Assembly (NCBI GenBank): GCA_041484525.1
Contig: JBGPHT010000179.1
Span: 1 to 15,427, forward strand
Direction of reading: 5' to 3'
Source of the DNA: JBGPHT01 sp041484525
GTDB lineage: Bacteria > Acidobacteriota > Terriglobia > Bryobacterales > Bryobacteraceae
Length of the DNA: 15,427 nt
The stretch's first letter is position 1; every line of letters starts with the position of its first letter. Shown here in pieces: positions 8,604 through 15,427 of the stretch. The notes beneath the pieces are model-generated. The model did no database searches and was not told where the DNA came from. It worked only from the letters and a program-made list of their open reading frames with translations. The position numbers were made by a program, and so were the translations under genes.

Positions 8604-8729
8604 CGACCAACCGCTCGTTTACAGTCGCGGCTCTGTGGACCGTTGCAGTCCGGTACGACACCCGGCACGCCAACGCCCAGAACGCCAACGCCCGGCACAG
8701 AGCCGCGACTGTAGAAGAGCGGTCGGTCG
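8604..8729. repeat. Inverted repeat inside the operon, 34-base arms with tandem repeats in the loop
   Basis: Arms 8604-8637 and 8696-8729 pair with three mismatches. The inner 18 bases (8620-8637 with 8696-8713, TACAGTCGCGGCTCTGTG) are a perfect match. The loop holds ACGCCAACGCCC twice (8667-8678 and 8682-8693, 15-base period), bracketed by CCCGGCAC at 8661 and 8691. It occupies most of the 181-base gap between the ATPase and first permease genes, which would otherwise be expected to abut. I read it as a dispersed palindromic element inserted in the operon. Confidence 0.85.
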
Positions 8730-8757
8730 TTCTACGCGCCCAGCCCCTAGTCCGATC

Positions 8758-8763
8758 GGAGGG
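8758..8763 (+). promoter_or_regulatory. Ribosome-binding site of the first permease
   Basis: GGAGGG lies 11 bases before ATG 8775, just outside the right arm of the preceding palindrome. It supports independent translation of the permease after the interrupted coupling and fixes 8775 as the start. Confidence 0.55.
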
Positions 8764-9705
8764 TCTGCCCCATCATGATTGAGCGTTATCGCCGCGAACT
8801 CTCGCTGGCCGCCGCCATCCTGGCGCTGTTCGCGGTGCTGGCGTTCGTCGCGCCCGGATTCTTCACGCTCTCGAACGGCCGCGACCTGGTGATCGCCAAC
8901 CTCCCGGTGCTCATGGTGGCGCTGGGCATGACGCTCGTAATTCTCACCGGACAGATCGACATCTCGGTCGGCTCGCAGTTCGCCATCTGCAGCGTGCTGG
9001 CCGGAGTCTTCGCAAAAACGGGGCTGCCCACGCCGCTCGCCGGACTGGCCGCCTGCCTCGTCGGAGCGGGCATGGGAGCGCTCAACGGCGCATTGATCGC
9101 GTACCTGCGCATCCCTTCGATCGTGGTGACGCTCGCCACCATGGTGGCGCTGCGCGACGGTCTTCGCTGGATCACACAGGGCGCCTGGGTGCAGGACCTG
9201 CCGGCCGGCTTCCAATGGTTCGGCCGCTCGCAGGCCGCGACCGAATGGATCACCGTCGGCGCCGCGGCGATTCTCACCGCCGTGTTCTCCTGGGCGCTGG
9301 GCAACCTGGCCGCCGGGCGCGCGGTCTATGCCACCGGCTCCGATGCCAACGCCACACGTCTCGCCGGCATCGATCCCGCGCGCGTCGTCTTCAGCGTCTT
9401 CGTGATTACGGGCGCGCTCGCGGGCTGTGCGGCGCTCTTCAATGCGGTGCGCTTCAACCAGATTCCGGCCAACGCCGGCATCGGCCTCGAGATGCAAGTG
9501 ATCGCCGCCACGATCGTCGGCGGCACGTCGATCGGCGGCGGCAGAGGCAGCGTGCTGGGCACCGTATTGGGCGTGGTGCTGTTGGGCGCGATTGGCCCGG
9601 CGCTCACGTTTCTGGGGATCAGCGCCTACTGGGAGCGCGCTATCCAAGGCGCCATCATTCTGGCGGCGGTGGCGGTGGACGCGGTTCGCGTTCGCGCGGG
9701 GAGAT

Positions 9706-11763
<2,058 letters not shown>

Positions 11764-11767
11764 AGAT

Positions 11768-11837
11768 TTGCGGGACTCCCGCAAACTTTTATTGAAAACG
11801 CAGGAGTAAGACAGCGTTTTTTGCGGGAGTCCCGCAA
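11768..11837 (+). terminator. Paired near-palindromes ending the rhamnose operon, probable terminator
   Basis: Four bases after the stop codon lies TTGCGGGACTCCCGCAA (11768-11784), a 7-base-pair hairpin with a three-base loop followed by ACTTTTATT, which fits an intrinsic terminator. Its exact reverse complement recurs at 11821-11837. Between them AAAACGC (11795-11801) and GCGTTTT (11814-11820) also pair. The whole 70-base block can fold either as two small hairpins or as one long imperfect stem. Confidence 0.6.
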
Positions 11838-12105
11838 GAGTTGACTGTGATTTGAAGCATAGATTGCTGATCAGCAGGGTTATGGTCTAGTCTAGTCTGG
11901 CCCTTCAGGCAACGCGGCCCGCCGAGCCCAATGTTCTACACTTCCACGATGCGTGATACGCCAGGGGTGACGTGGAGGGAGACTTCACAGGAGGAATAGC
12001 AGGGCACAGTTCGGAAATGATCGGCGTACCGTAGTGGTTATGGTTTCTTCTGCCACACGTGTCTGGTCGTGACCCTCGTCATGAGATGATACCGTAGCAA
12101 ATGAG
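11838..12105. other. Gene-free stretch before the FRG-domain gene
   Basis: This stretch has stops in all frames and no recognisable RNA gene. It contains a short tandem TCTAG repeat (around 11887-11898) and an AGGAGG at 11989-11994 that is not followed by a start codon at a usable distance. Base composition becomes more even here than in the rhamnose operon, which may mark an island boundary. Confidence 0.5.
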
Positions 12106-13131
12106 ATGAGTTTCGTACCGGACAAATGCTTCCCATCATTGCGCGCTACCTTCGATTTCATCTTCGAGCGGTATTCGTTACGTCCGAACCAGCGAATCTG
12201 GGAGCCAACGCCTTCGGGTCTGGTGATCCCGCGGGATGCGCCGGAGTATCTCTTCCGCGGTGAGAACGGCCGGCATTTGGAGACCGCCGGTGCCATTTCA
12301 CGCTTGCAGACCTACACTCTCAAGGACGGCAGTCACCTCTCGTCATCTGATCGGGAATACCTTTGGCACCTCATGCTAGGAATTCACCAAGGGTTCAAAG
12401 CGGATGGCTATTCGCTCGATGATCATCGCGCAACGGGCTTGCTTCAGCACTACGGCTTGCCCACGTTCATGATCGACTTCACCGCACATCTGGGCCACGC
12501 CCTTAGCTTCGCCGCAATCGGCGAACATGATATAGCACGGATTGCAGTTATGCCGACGCGGTCGTTTGAGTTTACGGACTTAGTTGTAGATTTGAGGAAA
12601 CATCCATGGGCTGAGCGCCCGCGCAGGCAGCAGGGTTTTGGTATTGTCATGCCGATCAATATGCCGGACCTGAAATCGCAGGCGGCAAGATTGCGTCTCA
12701 ACGTCAACTGGTACCAGTTCCCCGTAACGTCCTCCGATCACGACGAATTGAAGGAAAACTACAGGCAACTCACACGCGTCGACGATGATCCAAGCGCGGC
12801 GTTCCTACGGTTCCACATCACCGAGTACGTAGAACAGCGTGGAAAGATGTCCGGTACGCTCGCCGACTGGCTACTTGAACGCATACTGATCGCTCCCCGG
12901 CGGTACCGGATCATCCGGTTCGAAGCTGGGCAGCCAGTGGTGCATTTTTGCCCGCCGAATGACATTCCAGATTTCGACGAATCTGTGGAAAAAGACTATT
13001 CGCGACGTTACTGGTCGGTAGGTGGGGCGTGTAGTCGTGATCGCATGAAGGGTTGGACTTGGCCGCCCGAAGGATCAACTGTGACCGATCCTCGCACACA
13101 TCATGCAGACCTGATGAAATGCCCCGAGTAG
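12106..13131 (+). CDS. FRG-domain protein of unknown function
   Basis: A 341-residue soluble protein. Residues about 46-160 carry the FRG domain: the naming motif in YLFRGENG (FRG at 50-52), a WHLMLGIHQGF helix, and the hallmark QHYGLPT (114-120) followed by Asp124 and a HALSFAA helix. In most family members the last part reads QHYGLPTRLLDWT; here it is QHYGLPTFMIDFT, so the Arg and Trp are replaced. The domain is widespread in phages and accessory islands and its activity is not established to my knowledge. The C-terminal half (about 170-341) is not recognised. An in-frame stop at 12082 and no closer ATG make 12106 the start, although no good ribosome-binding site is visible. It looks less GC-rich than the operon upstream, suggesting transfer. 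Confidence 0.82.
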   Translation: MSFVPDKCFPSLRATFDFIFERYSLRPNQRIWEPTPSGLVIPRDAPEYLFRGENGRHLETAGAISRLQTYTLKDGSHLSSSDREYLWHLMLGIHQGFKADGYSLDDHRATGLLQHYGLPTFMIDFTAHLGHALSFAAIGEHDIARIAVMPTRSFEFTDLVVDLRKHPWAERPRRQQGFGIVMPINMPDLKSQAARLRLNVNWYQFPVTSSDHDELKENYRQLTRVDDDPSAAFLRFHITEYVEQRGKMSGTLADWLLERILIAPRRYRIIRFEAGQPVVHFCPPNDIPDFDESVEKDYSRRYWSVGGACSRDRMKGWTWPPEGSTVTDPRTHHADLMKCPE

Positions 13132-13348
13132 CCTGTTCGCTAGGCGATATACGTCAGCATGAGTGGAATCCTGCCGAAACATGAAAGATGGTCGGTGCGT
13201 CGGCGAACTAACTCTTACCCGCCTACGACGATTTGCATGCCGAGCCAGCCCGTTCTGGCCCGATCGCTCCCGCCAAGCGCTACCCCTAAAACATCTGGGC
13301 AACATTCTGGTAGTGTCCTAATGGTGCGTTGACGGCTTTTCCCCAAGC
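13132..13348. other. Gap between convergent genes
   Basis: These 217 bases lie between the 3' ends of the FRG and DUF3800 genes. No open frame with a credible start or protein-like composition was recognised. No clear bidirectional terminator hairpin was found by eye. Confidence 0.4.
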
Positions 13349-14101
13349 TCATCGCTTGACCTTGCTGGCAAGACTGCGGAGTTGCTCTCGGCCGAAGAAA
13401 CCCCCGAGGAGTGTGGGGCCATGTCCTCGTGGTGGGTCGGTGAGTTGGTTGAATAGCCCCCCGAACTGGTGGTCGGTCCTGCCAGTGAACTGGCGTTCCG
13501 CTTCGCAACGAACAAGGTAGGCCAACATGTCGGCAGCTTGGAGCGGTACGAAATATTCGTCGTCGGCGAAACACAGCGAGACAATTTTCCTTCGAAACTC
13601 AGAGTGTTTCGATCGAATCTGGTTCATGATTGCATAGCAACGAGGCGAATAGGACTGCTCGTCATCACAGACCACACTGAGTTGAACGTTCGGGTCTTTG
13701 TAAAAGTTAACGATTTCTCCGAGCACCCGCATGAACGCAAGGTAGTGCGGCTCTCCTCCCATCGCTTTTTTTTCGGACTCACTCAGCGCCGCAAAGCCGG
13801 AGACATCGGCGGCGACGTAAATAGCAACAGGGAGGTTGTCGGTAATGCACTCGACGAAATTTGAGAGCACCACCTTCCGGTTTTCAAGGCCGATTGCCTT
13901 TTCCCTGGTGCCAAGGGGCTTAGTGAACCTGACCGCCTTAGCCATCTTGATAGACCTCATCCCGTAGCGTCGGAGCAGTTCTTCCCACCTGACCTGGAAG
14001 TTTCCGATTTGTAGCCGCTCACCGACGAACCCGCAGAGCGACACGATGGTGTGATCGTGGAACTTGCCGCTCTCGTCTAGATAGCAGTGCAGCACACTCA
14101 C
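13349..14101 (-). CDS. DUF3800 protein
   Basis: A 250-residue protein when started at GTG 14101. The DUF3800 hallmarks are present. YLDESG stands at residues 7-12 with its conserved Asp and Glu. VVCDDEQ (144-150) lies in the middle. LQAADMLAYLVRCEAE (187-202) forms the C-terminal acidic helix. The spacing of acidic residues resembles RNase H-like nuclease folds, but activity is unproven. The frame is open upstream to a TTG at 14218. That start lacks a ribosome-binding site, sits in a hairpin, and would add 39 residues not usual for the family. GTG 14101 follows GGAG at 11 bases and puts YLDESG near the N-terminus as is normal. Such proteins are frequent in mobile and defence-rich regions. Confidence 0.78.
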   Translation of the reverse strand: MSVLHCYLDESGKFHDHTIVSLCGFVGERLQIGNFQVRWEELLRRYGMRSIKMAKAVRFTKPLGTREKAIGLENRKVVLSNFVECITDNLPVAIYVAADVSGFAALSESEKKAMGGEPHYLAFMRVLGEIVNFYKDPNVQLSVVCDDEQSYSPRCYAIMNQIRSKHSEFRRKIVSLCFADDEYFVPLQAADMLAYLVRCEAERQFTGRTDHQFGGLFNQLTDPPRGHGPTLLGGFFGREQLRSLASKVKR

Positions 14102-14217
14102 AAAGCGCTTATCTCCGAGGAGGCTGAAGAACTCGGCAAACTCATAGGCTAACGCCAAATCTGTCTCTCCCGTGTTGGTAAAATGTGACCAGACGCGGGA
14201 TATATAACCGTCTACCA

Positions 14218-14253
14218 AAGAGCCGGGATTTCGGCTAGGACACCCCGGCTCTT
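14218..14253. repeat. Hairpin upstream of the DUF3800 gene
   Basis: AAGAGCCGGG (14218-14227) and CCCGGCTCTT (14244-14253) form a perfect 10-base-pair stem with a 16-base loop. Read on the minus strand the second arm ends in CTCTTTGG, so it may terminate transcription coming from the transposase side or mark an old insertion boundary. Confidence 0.5.
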
Positions 14254-14284
14254 CTCATCGGTCGCTCATTTCTGGCGAGCGCGT

Positions 14285-15135
14285 TCATGTTGCCAGCAAA
14301 TCGTGGATCGTCCAGACTCGATCCGTAATCCCCGCTTCCATCGCAGGCGTCACGCGTAGCGTCTTGTGAATCCGGCAGAAATTGTAATAGGCAAAGTGCA
14401 GGCAGTAACGTGCGACGTGCAAATCTTCGAGGGATCGGGATTGCCCATGACTGGGACTCGCTCCGTGTGCGTGACATCGGGCGGGCTGTACCGTCGCTGG
14501 CCTTCGGGATCGTTGACGTAGACCTTGATGAGTTGCGCGAAGTCGCAGCGGTCGCTGAGAGTGGTTGTAATCGCGTTCACGTAGGGCTTGAAGCCATCGG
14601 TGCTGATCTGGAAGCGTTGCGGTGCGGTCGCGGCCCGCAAGCCTTCAATGAACGCATCCGTCGTCGCCTGATCGCGGCGGCCCAGCGCGAAGTTGAGAAC
14701 GAGTTTCGTGTCGCGCTCGATTGCCACGAAGCAATAGGCGTCACCCATGCTGTCGTCGTGCGCTTCTTCGGGACGTTTGTGGGCTTCCTTCTTGTAGCAA
14801 TAGCTCCAGATTTCATCGCACTGTACATCCGCCACCGGCACATTCACAAGCATGCGGCCCATCAGTTTCTCACACCGCTCCCCAGCCAAGACCAGCAGAC
14901 GAAGGATCGTGTCGCGGTGTAGACTAGTAATCCGCTCCGTGCTCCGGATGCTGTTTCCTTCGATGAGAAGTTGCAACGCCAAGCCCGCCTTTTCGAGCGG
15001 CACCGTCATGTTGTCCAACAGGCGCTCATGCTTTTCAGTGTAGGTCTTTCCGCACTCGGAGCAGTGGAAGCGTTGCAGTCCGTTGCGGTGTTTCCCGAAG
15101 CGGCGGCAGTCGGTATCGCAGGTGGGGCAGATCAT
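14285..15135 (-). pseudogene. IS1-family-like DDE transposase, inactivated by a frameshifting deletion
   Basis: From ATG 15135 the protein begins with a zinc ribbon (C3, C6, C25, C28), then a helix-turn-helix (about 53-85, LIEGNSIRSTERITSLHRDT), and the first two catalytic residues D107 (QCDEIWSY) and D180 (STDGFKPY). It continues through RRYSPPDV and GNPDPSKICTSHV. Family members continue with the catalytic ERQNL segment. Here that segment is absent. The expected C-terminal end (HFAYYNFCRIHKTLRVTPAM ... DRVWTIHDLLAT) is present but in another frame, ending at TGA 14287-14285. Roughly 25-35 codons containing the catalytic Glu are lost around 14413-14445. The uninterrupted frame instead runs to a stop near 14350 with an unrelated tail. 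The frame also opens upstream to 15240, but family homology starts at MICPTC. Clear terminal inverted repeats were not found. Confidence 0.8.
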
Positions 15136-15427
15136 CTTCGTGCTCGCTTGGACTATTGCCAGGATAATTTGACGGGACTCGATAAGCAGTCCATTGTCGG
15201 GCCGCTTTCTGTACAATAACGGTGCATCCGAGCGGTACACTTTTGGTGCACTATCGATGCACTTTCGCGGGGCCTCCCTTGGGTGGCGGCACTAGCAGCC
15301 TGTGGTAAAGGTGGGTTTTTCTGAGCGAAGACCTTCGAAAAACGCGCACGAGGGGAGATGACTAAGTAACGTCACCACTCGTCAAAAGGTTACCGCTCGC
15401 TGCCGTCGTGCGATGTTAATTCCGAGG
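15136..15427. other. Gene-free stretch at the right edge
   Basis: Contains the upstream region of the dead transposase. No credible gene start or RNA gene is seen. The direct repeat GGTGCA/TGCACT cluster around 15220-15265 could include the insertion-sequence end, but no matching copy was found on the other side of the transposase. Confidence 0.35.

Noticed and set aside
11989..11994. AGGAGG that looks like a strong ribosome-binding site
   Set aside because: No start codon occurs within a usable distance, and the next ATG opens only a few codons.
11985..12296. 103-codon minus-strand open frame overlapping the start of the FRG gene
   Set aside because: No recognisable motif and mostly antisense to the FRG coding region.
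15295..15362. Possible insertion-sequence end (GCAGCCTGTGGTAAAG) and a short ATG frame after GAGGGGAG
   Set aside because: The end-like sequence has no partner inverted repeat in the window, and the ATG frame stops after three codons.

Overview
The window looks like a piece of a GC-rich Acidobacteriota chromosome, most like Candidatus Solibacter and other Bryobacterales. This is an inference from gene content: a very large Oar-like TonB-dependent receptor with an N-terminal carboxypeptidase-regulatory-like domain, a regulator fusing an IclR-type winged helix to a sugar-binding domain, and several large intergenic palindromes. No rRNA, tRNA or CRISPR array was seen.

Bases 1-408 are mobile-element and gene debris: the last 36 codons of a probable ISKra4-type transposase, followed by a frame-broken remnant of an unidentified gene.

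Bases 409-11763 form an L-rhamnose-type uptake locus. A divergent regulator on the minus strand shares a 245-base intergenic region with an outer-membrane receptor on the plus strand. After the receptor come an L-rhamnose isomerase, a double-ABC ATPase, a CUT2-family permease, and a long gene in which a second permease is fused in frame to the sugar-binding protein. The receptor would bring the sugar or a rhamnose-containing glycan across the outer membrane, the ABC complex would carry it across the inner membrane, and the isomerase would convert it to L-rhamnulose. No rhamnulose kinase, aldolase, aldolase/dehydrogenase or mutarotase gene is present, so the rest of the pathway must lie elsewhere. 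The strongest surprise is the permease/binding-protein fusion. It has no stop codon between the two parts, but it carries a good internal ribosome-binding site and ATG exactly where a separate binding-protein gene would start.

Three different large inverted repeats sit in the gaps of this locus: after the receptor (37-base arms), between the ATPase and the first permease (34-base arms), and just after the last gene (two copies of a 17-base near-palindrome). They may set the expression ratio of the operon parts or be dispersed palindromic elements.

Bases 11838-15427 are an accessory region that looks visibly less GC-rich. It has an FRG-domain protein (plus strand), a convergent DUF3800 protein (minus strand), and a decayed IS1-like transposase that has lost its catalytic glutamate region through a frameshifting deletion. 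The rhamnose locus is thus bordered on both sides by insertion-sequence remains.
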